Shown piece by piece: positions 47,706-60,717 of a stretch of DNA of 64,000 bases. Each line of letters starts with the position of its first letter. Within the stretch, counting starts at the first letter, position 1. The stretch comes from Perognathus longimembris pacificus (taxonomy: Eukaryota; Chordata; Mammalia; Rodentia; Heteromyidae): contig NC_063162.1 in assembly GCF_023159225.1 (NCBI RefSeq), forward strand, positions 97,358,880 to 97,422,879, written 5' to 3'. Below the pieces are notes generated by a model. That model had not been told where the DNA came from, did no database searches, and saw only the letters and a list, made by a program, of their open reading frames with translations. The translations under genes and the position numbers were made by a program.

Positions 47706-50595
47706 AGCGTAAACTCTAAAAGACCACTACCAACAACCCAAAACAAGTGTGCCTTTGGCAGAATAAAGTTCCCTGTCCCTGCCCTAAAATATCAAAGATT
47801 TTCCAGCTTTAAATGAAGAAGTGGGATAGGAAACTTGGAGATCAGAGAGATCTCTGAGGGCACTTCTCTGTAGATGATACTAGAGCTGAATGCAGAGGGT
47901 TATGGGCTTGATATTCTGTTCTTTACACAGGAGTGGCCCAGCCGGGCCACTCCTGCAGGCATCTCCAGATGTGAGCTGGAAATACAGAGAGTCTGATTCT
48001 TCAAATGTTGGGAAAGAGGCCAATCTAGATACAAACAGTGCCACAGGGATTGCTGCTGGCCAGGTAAAGATTACTTACTGCCTGAGTAGCCAAAGGCAGT
48101 CAAGACTCAAAGTGAGAGCCTCCATAGACTGTAAGAGGAGGATTTCTTTCCCTTGCTCTCTAGAAATCCCTGTGGCAGATCTAGGACAGCAGTTGGCAAA
48201 GTTGATATAGGGTTTGCGAACTGTCAGGGTTAACATCACAAGCAGGGTAAATTTGGAACTGATAGACAATGGCTTACTAGCCAACACAGAAGGATAAATA
48301 AATACCATTCTCCTGGTTAGAGATGATCCTTGATACCAAAATTGTACCTTGTTTGTCATCCCCCAAGTTTCTAAATATCTAAAATCTGTATCTTTTATAT
48401 CTCACTTGACATTAAAACCTAACCTAGCCAAAAGATGTGACATTCATACACATCATTGTAAAAATATTGATCATACTGAGAAGGAATTCACATCTGACTG
48501 GGAAGGTTAGGAACACCCGATACTGAATACAAACTAAATTTCAAATCCTGCAAATATTCTGAATTATGTAACACAGAGGAACCTGAGTTATCATACTAAG
48601 GATCATAGATCCTGAGAGACTAGTATAACATCTTATACATAGTTATTTTGTACTAATTCCATGAGATGAAAGTACATTGTTGGCTAATTTGTTATTGTCA
48701 TGTTAGTTTAGAAGGCAGATTTTTTTCTTTCTTTTTGTGTATTCTTATTAGATCTTAAAAAAAAAATGTTTTCCCTAGGAGAATTTCTAAAGAAGAGATA
48801 AATCTTTGAGCCCTTTGTAATTACTAAGTATATGGAAATCTCATGGTTTATTAGAGCTCTGGGAAAGGAAGTAGACTCACATTTGCTGAGTTTCTAAGAA
48901 AGAAAGCAAAAACAGAAGAGGTTTTAAATTTTCTGGAGTTATGGGGTTAGAGCAGTCTATGCTTCAGGTTTGTAGTAAAACAAATTCATCAAGATAAAGA
49001 GGTATGTATTTAGTTCAACCTAAGAGAGTCAAGAAATTCCTCAAATTGTATTCCTGTACAGAGAAGTAACCTAGGCTTTCATCAGTCTAATTTCTTTTAA
49101 TTAGAAATAAGTAAGGCCCTACCCTACCTTTGACAAAAGTCAGATTTTTTTTTTGTCTGTGGGTATTCCATATTACTCTTCAAAGCTACTATACTTTCAA
49201 TTTTTCTCTGTGAAAGGTAGTGACATATAAGCAGTCCGATAAGAATTTGGCAGGTAAATGTAGATAAAAATAAATTTAAAGGTTAGAAAATATTTAAGAA
49301 GATTATACTTACATTTCTTTGGGAAGATTGAAGATTGTTTAGAGCATGTAATACTTTTTAAAATTTATATGACATTACAATTGAAGTGGAATCACTCCAG
49401 TTAGGGAATCAAAATAATTTTTTAACTTCTAATTCAGGATAATTTTTTGACTTCTAATTTTGTATGTCTTTGTATTCAGGACATTGTATTTACTAATTCT
49501 TAACCTGTTAAAGAATGAGATGATGGTGTAATGATAAGGAGTTATAATTTAAATCAAGGTCAATTAAATTTCAACATAATGATGCTAAGGAATATGATAT
49601 CCCCTGTATCACCTTCAATCAATGGATATTGAGTCTTTTGATATGTTCAGTATTAGAGTAAAAGTCCCTGACTTTCAGGTGCTTAAAACTGCCAGTCATG
49701 AAGAAGATCAAATGAAGGAGAACTAAGCAATAATTGCTCAGAATAGTAGGAAAAACACTGTGTAATAATTGCCCCATTCAGTGGTAGCATCTGATATTAA
49801 CAGATGTCTTTGGAAGAGAACTCTCTTCTGGGCAGTGTATAACTAATTCTATTCTTTTAAAACTTAATAATTTTATAGTGCACCTGGGTTTTCCCCTTTT
49901 ATCACATAACCCCAAATAGTATTGATCTGGTGGCAGGAACTCTATACAGTGAACCACCTTCTGTTGAAGCTTTGTTTCAGCATTTGCCTTCAGGTTTGTT
50001 TTCATGCAGGAAAGAGGGAGAGGGTGTAGTTGGATGCTGTGCATACATATTGTTGGACTTTTTATTGGGTAGCAGGCACTGCTTTTCTCCTTCCCCTGCA
50101 ATCTAGTATCTCCATGACGACAGCTGCTTCCAGGGAACCCTAATAGAAGAGGATGGGTTTGGCTAATGTGCCCAAAACTTTCCTCCAATGTTTAGGCAAT
50201 CTAGTTGGAGGCTAGGCCAGGTAAAAAGAGTCCAATAACATGTGCCCACCTCCAGCGACAGTCTTCCTACTGCTTCCATGTGCACTGCACTAGTTATTAA
50301 GCTAAGTTTCTAAGTTACTAAGCTAAAACAATCCATGTCAAGTACAGTTTTCAAATATTTGTCTTTGTAGCACATGCATTCATTTATTCCTTCAACACTG
50401 TCAGGTGCTTACTCCAAAGGTTCTAAAATTCAACTTGACTAAATATACTTATATTTACCCCCTGGGACAGCACTGCCTGCAATTTCTCTGTTAATGGCAT
50501 TATCATGGTGGGTTTCACCTAAGATTGTGAAGTTATCCTGTCTATTCCTTTCGCCACACACCCTTGCAACTAAAGAGTTAAGTAGAAGAGAGCCT
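47706..50595. other. unassigned non-coding stretch
   Basis: No confident young repeat. A decayed L2-like piece may lie at 50375-50425 (cattcatttattccttcaac). Frames at 47890-48210, 48075-48359 and 49778-50188 (136 codons, minus) have no recognisable domains. Confidence 0.4.
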
Positions 50596-50708
50596 TTAAA
50601 AAAAATAATTTAGACAAGGTCTTTCTATGTAGCCTAGGCTAGCATTGGACTTGTGATATTCCTGCCTCAAACTCCTGTGATTGCAGGTGTGTACTACCAT
50701 GCTCCATT
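50596..50708 (-). mobile_element. B1-like (7SL-derived) SINE
   Basis: Short inverted A-tail, then acaaggtctttctatgtagc, ctaggctagcattggacttg, gattgcaggtgtgtactacc. A plain B1 monomer of an old subtype with no Geo half. Confidence 0.75.
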
Positions 50709-50857
50709 CTGATGTAATTTTTAAATTAGTTTTCTTCTTGCTAACCCTCTTGTCATTAGATTTAGTTTGCCTTGAAGATTTCCTGCCTGCCATTGTAGTT
50801 GCTTCCTACCTAATCTTATTTTCTTGCCTCCTCTAATTCACTTTCCACATTGTCATT

Positions 50858-51078
50858 AAAGGCAAACCAATACAATAGGAATACTTACAAAACTATATGC
50901 TGCAAGCCAACTGTACCACTGGGGGTGGGTGAGGGAATTGGGGGGGGGGAAGTGGGAGAAAATGAGGGGGGAGCTAACAAGTTTGATAAGAAATGTACTC
51001 ACTGCCTTACATATGAAACTGTAACCCCTCTTCTGTACATCTCTTTGACAATAAATAAATCAATTTTTAAAAATTAAG
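50858..51078 (+). mobile_element. L1 LINE 3' end, 5'-truncated
   Basis: 3' UTR beginning near 50858 with aaggcaaaccaatacaatag. A strong G-rich tract follows at 50920-50975, then gtactcactgccttacatat, gaaactgtaacccctcttct, and the gacaataaataaatc terminus with an A-rich tail. Confidence 0.88.
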
Positions 51079-51289
51079 AAAATGAACTTCTGTTGAAAAT
51101 GTTACCCTCTAATGCTTCAAATCTTTCAGAGTATTCTCATTTCTTTCCAGATAAGACCAAAATTCCTGTCAAAAGAATGTTCACCTTTTTTTCTCCCCTG
51201 CATGCCCCTTTCTCGTTCTTCCAGTTGCGTCCCTTGGGCCTATTTGCCCTGGCCTTTGCCTTGTATTCTACCTCTATTCTTTCCTTGTT

Positions 51290-51528
51290 GTTGTTGTTGG
51301 TCATAGAGCTTGAATTCAGGAGCGGTGTACTGTCACTGAGTCCCTTTGCTCAATGCTAGTACTGTATCACTTTGAGCCACAGCACCACTTCAGGTTTTCT
51401 GATGGTTAGTTGGAGATAAGAGTCTCACAGATTTTCCTGTTCTGGCTGGCTTTGGGCCAGTATTCTTAGATTTTAGCCTCTGGAATAGCTAGGATTACAG
51501 GTGTGAGCCACTGGTGCCTGGCTACCTC
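51290..51528 (-). mobile_element. composite B1(7SL)-Geo SINE
   Basis: A (TTG)n tail, inverted Geo half (catagagcttgaattcagga, gctcaatgctagtactgtat) and inverted B1 half (gttagttggagataagagtc, ggattacaggtgtgagccac). Moderately diverged. Confidence 0.87.
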
Positions 51529-52609
51529 TACCCACCACTCCCTTTTTTTTTTCCTTCTTCTTCTCTTTCCTGTCTGTTGGATATCCTACTAGTGTGTATC
51601 TTTTCCATTAATTTCTTTAATGGTATTTACCAGTGAAACTTCAACACATACTTACATTGTTTTTGCACAAACTGTACTACAATTATCATTCAAAACAACA
51701 GCAAGGACCACAAACTTAAAAAAATAAACTTTTTGGAAAACTCTTTTACTATATGTGAATCACTCTACAAAGGCCTCATACTGATTCTTGGAGGCTAGGT
51801 CATGCTATTTTCTACATTTTACAGGTAAAAAAAAATAAAGATTGGAAGAATAAGCTATTCTGCCTTAAATCTTTCAGTCAGGGTAGAAATGAGATCCAAT
51901 GAATATATTCTCACTATAGAGTCTGACCTTTCAACCATATCTCATGAAGCTTCTCTGCTTAGGCTGCATATAAGAATTGTTTCTTCAATTCATACTTAGG
52001 TAAGTGAGTGCTTGATACCTCATTCTCAGAATGAAAGTATTGAGGGAAAGGTACGTGTTGGTCAAAGTGTCCTGGCTTTATTCATTATTTGGCAGTTCTA
52101 ATAAATGGATAATCATGTGGGTGCCCAGAATAGCCAGTGAGTGTAGCGGAATGTACATATGTTTTAAATGTCAGGCACATTCACTGCTCTAAGGGAGGCA
52201 CATTTTGTGGAGGAGTGAAGAGTTAGATAGAAGTTGGAAAATATTCCTAATGATATCATTCATTAATATTTCTCTTTTTTGTTGTTCTTAAATGTTTCAG
52301 CTGGATACTTTCATGTTAACTCATTAAAGAAATGATTCCCTGGTGACTCACTGGGGGACAATCAAAGGAGAAAGAGATGCTGATTCCATATGAGGGCTTT
52401 CTCAACCTGTAAGAAAGATCTTAGGACCATTAATTCAGTCCCATTATGAGGGCCCACAAGGCAGTGGCATTAGGGTTGCAGGATGAATGAGACGCCATTG
52501 CAATTGTTACAAAGGTAAACTCCTGCCAGTCAATGGGGCTATCAGACAAGGTGTGAGCTTTCCCAATGCCCCTATAGGCTGCTCTTTGCTAAAGACAAAA
52601 CTAATAAAT
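51529..52609. other. unassigned stretch with a possible MIR
   Basis: A weak MIR-like segment lies at about 51800-51900 (ttctacattttacaggtaaa). The part at 52320-52560 is of higher complexity with a SOX-like acaaag and looks like a candidate conserved element. No exon is supported. Confidence 0.35.
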
Positions 52610-52790
52610 ACAATAACTTTGCATGCATTTGTCATGTAGATTACTTTGTTTAATTTTGACAAGAGACTTAGGAGGTAGATAGTATTAGCTCTGTCTTAAG
52701 GATGAGGAAACTAAAGCTTAGAGAGGTTTAGTTGCTTGTAGTCACATAGTTGCAATGGATGGAGCTGGAATTCATATCCAAAGTCAGTGT
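52610..52790 (-). mobile_element. MIR SINE
   Basis: A long, clear copy: agattactttgtttaatttt, aggaggtagatagtattagc, aaggatgaggaaactaaagc, then tagttgcttgtagtcacata. It covers most of the element in inverse. Confidence 0.85.
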
Positions 52791-54948
52791 ATTGTTACTC
52801 ACTTTTTCATTTGATCTTCCTGTGGTCAGATGACCCAAAGTAATCTAGGAGATCATAGCTGTCAAGACCATTGTAAGGTACTCCAAGATTATTTGATCTA
52901 GTTCAGGAACCCAAGATCTTGGCACTATGCCATTTTTTTTTTTATAGTGGAAGTAACTGATCCAGAAAGATTATGCCTGCCCCAGTCACAGGCTTGTTAG
53001 CTGGTAATACTGCATTGTGAACAACAACAAAATCCATTCCCACTTGAACAACTTTTCAGTAGCACATAAACATACCTGAGCAAAAGATTTAATAGAAACA
53101 GAGACATCTGGAGCTTATTATATTTTTCTGCAGTTTTCGTTTTCTTTATTGATTGGGACATTCATAATTTTCCTGGCTCTGACTGTAATTACATACCTGC
53201 TTTGAGATGAACACTCTACGTACAATGATTAATGGGCTGAGTTTGGATGTAGTTGGACTGCATTCTAAGTTGTTCAATATCTTTCACCCAAAATACTAAT
53301 GATTAAATTGCTGGTGGCCTCTGATAACCCTAGCCCATAGTAATAGGTTCTGGCTGTAGTTTTCCAGGCAATAACCATGGTAAGCATTTAAGAGTTCCCC
53401 AGGAATTTCCGTGGTAGCCTTTGAAAGCTTGGTTTGTACATCCATCCTGCTCTGGGGAGTTTTCCTGTTTCCCATAGGTACTGGAAACAAGTCAAAGCTA
53501 TCGTTCTACAAGATCAGGCAGGAGGCTCCTTCCTGTCTGTTTCCTATAAGTAATGTTGTTTCAAAACAGACAGCTCTCCTAGTATTTCACCATGTCATTT
53601 TTATTTTTTTCCCCTTTCAGCCTTCTGTTTATCAGCCAGTGATAATGTAAAAGATTTTATTTTTTTTATCTCAGTATATTTTGTAATCCTGTAAGACTTG
53701 GATGAATTCCTGTTTCTTCCTAGAACATGTCCCTGACTGATTTATATGCACACTCCTATTTCTTACCTATGCTGTGATGCCTTTTAATGGCTCTGCTCTA
53801 TCATGCCTAACGAGACAAAGCCCATGTTTGCCACTAGCTATTGGGAGAAAAAGGGAAGTTGGAATTACTTTTTTGGGTTGAAATAACCTTACATAAAACT
53901 AGTTTTGTGTTCCAGAGACTAGTCCAGGTGGAGGGAAGTGGTAAGCAGTGAGAAATGGGCTTGAAATCTTTAGCAGTTTCAAACCTTTCCTTTCTAGGGA
54001 GTTCTGTATCTGTCAGGATTCTTTGATGTGGACAGTGGATTGCACCCTTGTTAACTTAAACAGAATTTATCGTGGGACATCAACTGGTTACACACTCTTT
54101 GAAAGGATGCAGAAACATGCTCTAGGCTGAATTTCCATGAATATTTCCTAGAACCACCCCCACAGGATTAGTCTGAAAAGAGAGCTGCTGCTGCTGCCAA
54201 CCCCAGAACCACATTGCTTCTACTGTGAACCACAAAGCTGATTCCACATCTTTCTCTCAACCCCACTTCTCCCCCATCACCTGTATCAGCAAAAGGGATG
54301 TTGAGGGCTCAATAGGTTTTCTCACATCGATTACTTTCATATCAATAATCTCTATCTGGTAGATAGAATCTGGGATCGACAGGGTTGTACTGGGGCTTCA
54401 AAGAGTCTCTTTGGAGGGAATTTATTATTATTTTTTTGAGTAACTGTCAATATTACCTCAGCTTCTTAAGAATTAAGAAAGATTTGGGGGCATATGTCAC
54501 AGGACTGATGTCCTTTCTAAGATAGATTCACGTTTTGTATCTCCCAAACCTACCCTGGCAAAATGATAAAACATGACCAGGGTTTGCACTTATTCCATTC
54601 TTGAGAGGGTACAAAAAGGTACAAAGGGTATAAACTGGAAGTTGAAGCATGGATACAATCTTAGAAGTATTATCACTGAATGTCCTTTTTCTTTTTTCTT
54701 TTCATTGTGGTATTACATAAGACCTAAGGGCAAGGGAAGCTCCCTGAAAGGAAGGCTGCCATGAAGCAAGCACAGCGCTGTCTTCCTGGTCCCCCAGGCT
54801 TCTGTCTTGAGGCTCTGCACGAATCATGGTTTTAATATAAGGATAGTTTTTCCTGGTCAAAGTTTTTGTTGAGATCTTCCCATGGTGGTTTATTATCAGC
54901 TAAGGAATCCTGTTTTTTAGGTTTACTCTTCATTAATGGGACTTTTTT
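52791..54948. other. unassigned non-coding stretch
   Basis: A second, weak MIR-like patch may lie at 52938-53010 (gtggaagtaactgatccaga). A CTG run of four units lies at 54186-54197. Frames at 53296-53650 and 53948-54130 have no domain. Confidence 0.4.
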
Positions 54949-55030
54949 GTTGTTGTTGGTGGTGGTGGTATAGTGCTGGGGTTTGAACTCAGAGTCTCAC
55001 ACTTCTGGGCTTGCACTCAGCATTTGAGGC
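54949..55030 (-). mobile_element. ID-like (tRNA-derived) SINE monomer
   Basis: A GTT/GGT-rich tail, then gtgctggggtttgaactcag, the inverse of an ID 3' part with a B box, then ctcacacttctgggcttgca. It stands alone without a Geo half. Confidence 0.55.
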
Positions 55031-55040
55031 TTATTTCTAG

Positions 55041-55042
55041 GA

Positions 55043-55083
<41 letters not shown>
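55041..55083. repeat. (CT)n microsatellite
   Basis: About 20 CT units with one interruption, directly beside the ID-like monomer. Confidence 0.95.
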
Positions 55084-55175
55084 GTTATTTTGCATACGGA
55101 GTCTAAAGAAGCCCTTGATTAGTTATCCACTATATCCCTTAGGTTTTTTTTGTTGTTGTTGTTATTGTTGTTTTT

Positions 55176-55495
55176 AAATCTGTATCCGAATACCTTGGAT
55201 ACTGTTTATACGGGTATTAGAACTGGGGAAGGGAAAGGGAATATCAAAATTGAGAGAAAAAGGACAAAAAGACAAACGATTCCAAAAGCAATACTTACAA
55301 AACCATTTGGTGTAAATCAGCTGCACAACTCTTGGGGCGGGGGAGGGAAAGGAGGAGGAGGCAGCCGGGTAAATGAGGGAGGAGGTAACAAGTTGAACAA
55401 GAAGTGTACTCACTGTCTTACATATGAATCTGTACCCCTCCGTACCACACTTTGACAATAAAGAATAAACTTTAAAATTAAAAAAAAATCTGTAT
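55176..55495 (+). mobile_element. L1 LINE 3' end, 5'-truncated, with target-site duplication
   Basis: A 300-base insertion (55186-55485) flanked by a perfect 10-bp duplication aaatctgtat at 55176-55185 and 55486-55495. It contains a GGGGCGGGGGAGGG-type tract at 55334-55370 and the gacaataaagaataaac terminus with an A-tail. It is a textbook truncated L1 insertion and fairly young. Confidence 0.94.
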
Positions 55496-56465
55496 ACTTA
55501 TACTTACTATGAATGTCTGCTTGAATAAGATAAAGTACATTTTAAAAATGCAATATTACTGGCTTCAATTTAAACCCTCAGTAAACATTTCCAGCATAAC
55601 CCTCATCTTTGTTTTCTTCCCCTCTAGGAGATTCCCAGTGCAGATTAACATAACAAAGGCTCTGGAAACTTCTAGTTTAGGAACCTGTTGACATAAGAAA
55701 AAAAAAAAAGAAACATCTTGTACATCTTTTTTATTTTTGGCATGTGGAACTTTATTAACATTTCCCCAGACTATTATTCCACAAAACAGAATTTGTGAAA
55801 GTTTATGAATCAGTTAGAATTGTCATTCTTTTTAAAGGAAAAATTTGGTGACTTTTTCCCCCCTTTGGAGGCCATACTAGGTAGTCATAAATAGCTTATA
55901 AAGCTTTTGCCATGTGCTGATTTTTATTAGGAGATTTCTAGGCTGATGTTTGGCAAACTCAGCTCCCTTCAAGGAAGGGCTTCTTGGCTTATTCTTGATC
56001 TGTCAAAATCTGGAACCCTGGGACAGTCTTCCCCTGACTATATGTTTCTGTGAGGTTGACTTCCAGAATGAGGGCTACTCATTTGTGTGACCTACCTTTG
56101 CATTCCTCCATCTTAGAGCTGGCCAGCCTGGCAGGATGCAGCTGTATATTTGATGGCAGCCTCCAATTCATCAACATGGCAATTACAGGAAGCGCTGACT
56201 TATACATGTGTGAGGATCATCACTGTAGGAGAGACACAAATACAAAAGGAGGTGGAAACAGATTTTGACCCCATCTTTTACTTTTCATATTTGAGAGCCT
56301 TCCCCTTTTATTTTGGAGGTAAACACTGAGAAGGCCATTAGGATATCAGGAATTAAGTTATCTCAAATTCATTTTTTCTGATTATTTTTCTTTGTGTGAA
56401 ATAATACATAACTATGAAATTTGAAAAGCAATTTACTGATCATATAATTCAAACATCATCATTAT
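55496..56465. other. unassigned stretch with a CNE-like core
   Basis: The segment 56050-56270 is high-complexity, has a 72-codon plus-strand frame without a domain, and contains ggcaattacaggaagcgctg. It may be a conserved non-coding element. An A-run lies at 55697-55709. Confidence 0.4.
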
Positions 56466-56697
56466 CATTCAGCTGGTTCACACCTATAATTCTAGCAACA
56501 CAGGAGGTGGAGATTTGAGGATCATGGTTTGAAGCCAGCCCAGGAAGTAAAATGTGTGAGACTCTTATCTCCCAGTTAATCACAGAAAAAGCTGGTAGTG
56601 GTTCTGTGGCTCACATGCTAGCCTTGAGCAGAAAGAGGGCGGGCAAAAGAGTATAGGAGCAGGAGGAAAGGCAAAAAAAGTAAAATAAAATTAAAAT
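56466..56697 (+). mobile_element. composite B1(7SL)-Geo SINE, sense
   Basis: The only sense copy of this family. The B1 half comes first (agctggttcacacctataat, caggaggtggagatttgagg, tgaagccagcccaggaagta), then gagactcttatctcccagtt, then a shortened Geo half (gttctgtggctcacatgcta, gccttgagcag) and an A-rich tail. The second part of Geo is deleted or degraded. Confidence 0.85.
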
Positions 56698-57029
56698 CCA
56701 GTATGAAGGTAGATTATTCTTTTTCTTAAATGTACTGATAATGAAATCTGTTCTTGGTAAGGGATGACAGTCTTTATGAAATGTGCTTTCACTGTAACTG
56801 TATTGAATGCCACATGGATTTGTGTCATACTCAAGCAGTTTCTGATTTGAACAGCTGATGTTTTTAGCAACTAACTTTCATATAGTCTTACTTCTACCCA
56901 TTACATGAAGCTTTTTTTTCTTGAACATTTCTAAGAATCTTTTTCCTGGCCCTTAAAGGTAGTGACATCTTGTTCAGATGTTGACCGCAGTAGTTGTGGG
57001 TGGCCCTATTGGAGAAGAGTTAGTACATG

Positions 57030-57333
57030 TAATTTCAATTGTTTTTTTTTTGTTGTTGTTTGTTTGTTTTTAAATTTTGCTTTTCTTTTTCTATTTCTGT
57101 CAGTCATGGGGGTTAAACTCAGGGCCTGGGCACTGTCCCTGAGCTCTTTTTGCTCAAGGCTTTTTTTTGCTCTATCTCTCTGAGCTACAGCACCACTTCT
57201 GGGTTCCTAGTAGTTAATTGGAGATAAGACTCTGGTGGACTTTTTCTGCCAAGGCTGGCTTTGAACCATGATCCTCAGCTCTCAGCCTCCTGAGTAGCTA
57301 GCATTACATATGTGAGCCACTAGTGCTTAACTT
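57030..57333 (-). mobile_element. composite B1(7SL)-Geo SINE
   Basis: A long T/GTTT-rich tail (from about 57040), inverted Geo half (catgggggttaaactcaggg, cctgggcactgtccctgagc) and inverted B1 half (gttaattggagataagactc, ggctggctttgaaccatgat, cagcctcctgagtagctagc). Confidence 0.9.
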
Positions 57334-59892
57334 CCTGCAATTTAAAAAGGAACGCTACTCAAATTTTTAGAGAAAGCTTTCAGGGAGGTCTCTATAACTG
57401 CATATCAAGATTCTCTGACTTTCTTCTTGATTTATTTTGATGTATTTATCTAAAATCTTAAATTAGTTTTTATATTAGTCAAAAGATTTTTACATTAGTC
57501 AACTGTCCCCATTAAAATTTACCAGACAGAGCTTGTCCTTTGGGAAGACAGATTTGGATAAGGGCTATTTGTCTAGAATTTTCTTTGATTATATCATAGC
57601 ATGGGTTGGTGAAATAATTATATATTATTTTTGCTGTTAAACTAAAATGAAAGAAAATATAGGATGATCATTATCATCATACCTGTATTTTACAGGTAAG
57701 AAGAACAGTTTTAAGTTCTGACATATTCATTGTATTTGTAAAATTTGGAGATACTCCAGTAAAACTTTATCAATGTGAAATTGCTGCATGTGTCCTTAAA
57801 AGCACTGTGTGTTTTCATTTGGCTTTGGATGTCCTAGGTTGAAATAAAGTTGTCCTGAAATCTGAAATTTAGGTAAGATCAGATTAGGAAGCCCCAGATG
57901 TCCTTAGTGTAGGGTTTAACTGTTCCCACAAATCAGCTTCTCCAGAGCATTGACCTATGACTTGGCAAGACCTTTTCTCTTCTCTCAGAAACACGGCTCT
58001 TTCCCTTCATTTCTCTGTTCTCAAAAGATCCATTTACAAAACATTGTGGTCATTAGATATAGTGGGAGAGGAAGAAAGAGAAATAGGGTTGCTCTGCAGT
58101 ATATGCTTATAAAACCCACTCCCAGATTTCCCCTTCTCTAGTTCTCTTTTTTCTCTACTTAACTTTCGGGCTTACTTCCTGTCTTCTTGCTCATAATGTG
58201 ACTACTTTTTCCTATAAAATGCCAGAGAAACTCATAATCAGGGCTCTTGCTTATTTGCTACGAATTGACTACATGTGGCCTTTGCTCCAGGGACTCAATA
58301 TTTCATGTATTCTTGATTGGGTTAATAAAATGGGGAGCAGGTGACAAATTTAGTCTCTGGAAGCCCAATTCAGGGGAGTAAGCATTGAAAAGGGATGAAA
58401 AGATCTAGCAGCTATTCTCATTAAACAGGATGGTTGAAATGAAAGGTCACAAATTAAATTTAATGTGAATTATGCTAAGATAATTCATATTAGGAAAACA
58501 ATTTAGCTATATTATATTATGTCATTGCTTCAACTGGTTTTTCAGCCTTCTTGGAACAGAGAAGGCAATATTTGCTATTCCATATAAGGGAGTTTTTAAT
58601 GATTTGTGAAAATGAATCCTTATCTAGACTTTGTATATTGTGGAGATACATTTATCACTGTTAGGATAAACATAGTGGAATTTTTTAAAGGAGGGGAAGC
58701 AAAGCTAAGGTACTTGTTCTTGCTAAAAGGCTGTTTTCTCTCCAAATACATTTCAAACATTTCTCCTTTATGTAACTTCTGCACTCCCAGTGTATATAGA
58801 TTTTATTTACAATTAATATATACTGTGTTCACTTATTAATTATAATATAGGACTCTACAAGACAGACACTTTATATAGAGTGAAATAAAACTAAAATAAA
58901 CTCATTTAGCATTTTATTAATGAAATAAAATTCTTACATAATATCATCATATATTTTAGTGAGAGCAATGTGACTATTTAAATAGATTTCATTACTTTAA
59001 ACCTTAATTCCCTAAGACACAGAGATTTGTTTCCAGTAGTTTATGATCCTTTGCTTCATTCTCATTATTATAATTTATGTGCAGTATGTTGGAATAAGTT
59101 TTCTCTTTTCTTTTTTTGATTCATTACTGGGACTTGAACTTGGTAGTTGATGCTTGCTTTCATTCATTGGCTGGCTCTCTGTTACCAGAGCAATGCTTTC
59201 AACCCATGGAGCTACTTGAAAGTTGTAGTTTGATGAATTTTAATCTACACACTTTATTTTAATAGTTGATATATGACATACAAGTTAAAATTAGAACTGT
59301 ATGATACATTTCAAACTATATGGTTTATTCTGTCCTTTTTATAGATCTGATTAGATCTTTAGTTTTAACAAATAACATATGGCTGATTAAAGTAAAACCA
59401 CAGAAGTGTCCATTTTAAGTTTTTTTTTCTTTTGTTTGCATGGTGCACATTATTGATGGTCTCTAGTCCATGTTTTCTTTGTTGGTTTTCTTCTAAAGCC
59501 ATTTATCCATTTTGTAAATTAGTTTAGTTAAACTGAGATAATCTTGTTTATAAATCCACTTAGGCAAGCCCAGGTGAACTGTAGCCCTTTACAATAAGCT
59601 GAAAGTGAAGAATGGATTTTGACCCATCCCATAGGAAAAGAATCCCCACCTTCTCTTTATATTTTCCACTTTGTTTTTACCTAGAATGCAGGGATTGCAC
59701 TGTCAATTTATAGTTCAATTCATAGTTCAATTCATCTTGTAGGCTTGATATTTCAAATATGTATTTATAAATTGCATGTAGGACAATAGGGGTATAAGTA
59801 TGTACCTGTAGATATATTTTTCTGTGCCTTAGTGACTTACGCAACAGATTCTATCAGTGGTTGTGAAATGGTTTAAAATACAGTTGTAGAGT
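57334..59892. other. unassigned non-coding stretch
   Basis: 2.5 kb without a confident repeat. A possible decayed tRNA-like SINE on the minus strand lies at 59112-59215 (actgggacttgaacttggta). Frames at 57950-58141 and 58606-58839 have no domain. Confidence 0.4.
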
Positions 59893-59975
59893 ACAGTGGT
59901 TGTAGTTCAGTGGGTGTGAGAATGTCTGAGTTTGATTCCCTAGTACTACTAAAATGAACAAAGAAAAAAAGAAAA
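59893..59975 (+). mobile_element. ID-like (tRNA-derived) SINE monomer
   Basis: Sense copy: agtggttgtagttcagtggg (A-box region), gtctgagtttgattccctag (B box) and an A-rich tail. No Geo half. Confidence 0.6.
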
Positions 59976-60648
59976 CTGTGGAATCTTTTTCTCTCAAGTA
60001 GCCTCTCACAAAAAAGGCCAATTATGTAAACAGGAACATTTATTTCCTCTTAAATGGAGATTGAGTTGAAACCTTACCTAATTTTATCTGCTCTCTCCTC
60101 TTTTCACCTGTCACCCTCCTGTCTGATAGCAAAGGCTTCCTCAGCACTTTGATTCAAGATGGGAAAGAAAACTGTTCTTTGATCCTGGCATCATTGTGTT
60201 TCTTCTTTCTAGCCCTTTGTTTTTTATCTTATGGAGCAGGAATTCTTGTCAGTGCTCACTTGTCTTCCTTTACCTTATGTTAGGAAAAAGTTCAAACCAA
60301 GATTCTATCTTATCTCTTACAGTAGGAATGTGCAGAATGCATTTGGAATGCATTTGGCTTCATGTCATTACATTTCTTTACATTTTCCTTTAAAATTTAT
60401 TTTAAAGGAATTTTTTTTATTTTTCAAATTATACGTATGCTAAATTACTTTAATTCCTTTGGAGTAAGTATGAGGCCTTTGAAAATAGAACTCAACGTAT
60501 TTTATTGTTCCTCATATGTTAACCTTAAGAATTTTGGAGGAAAGTTTCTAAATAAATGTAAAATAATTTTAATAAGTTAGTGAATTATTTTTCCTTAAGT
60601 AGAAGCATTTGCAACCAGAGGTTAATAAATTCAATGTTAGCAAGTCTT
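59976..60648. other. unassigned non-coding stretch
   Basis: AT-rich. Overlapping plus-strand frames at 60196-60580 are typical of low-GC noise. Confidence 0.4.
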
Positions 60649-60664
60649 TATTTCTCTCTGTATT

Positions 60665-60717
<53 letters not shown>

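Noticed and set aside
47890..48210. 106-codon plus-strand frame with an overlapping minus-strand frame
   Set aside because: Open frames on both strands with no domain and no splice context are typical of a chance low-stop region.
49778..50188. 136-codon minus-strand frame
   Set aside because: The translation resembles no family I know, and overlapping text shows no exon signals.
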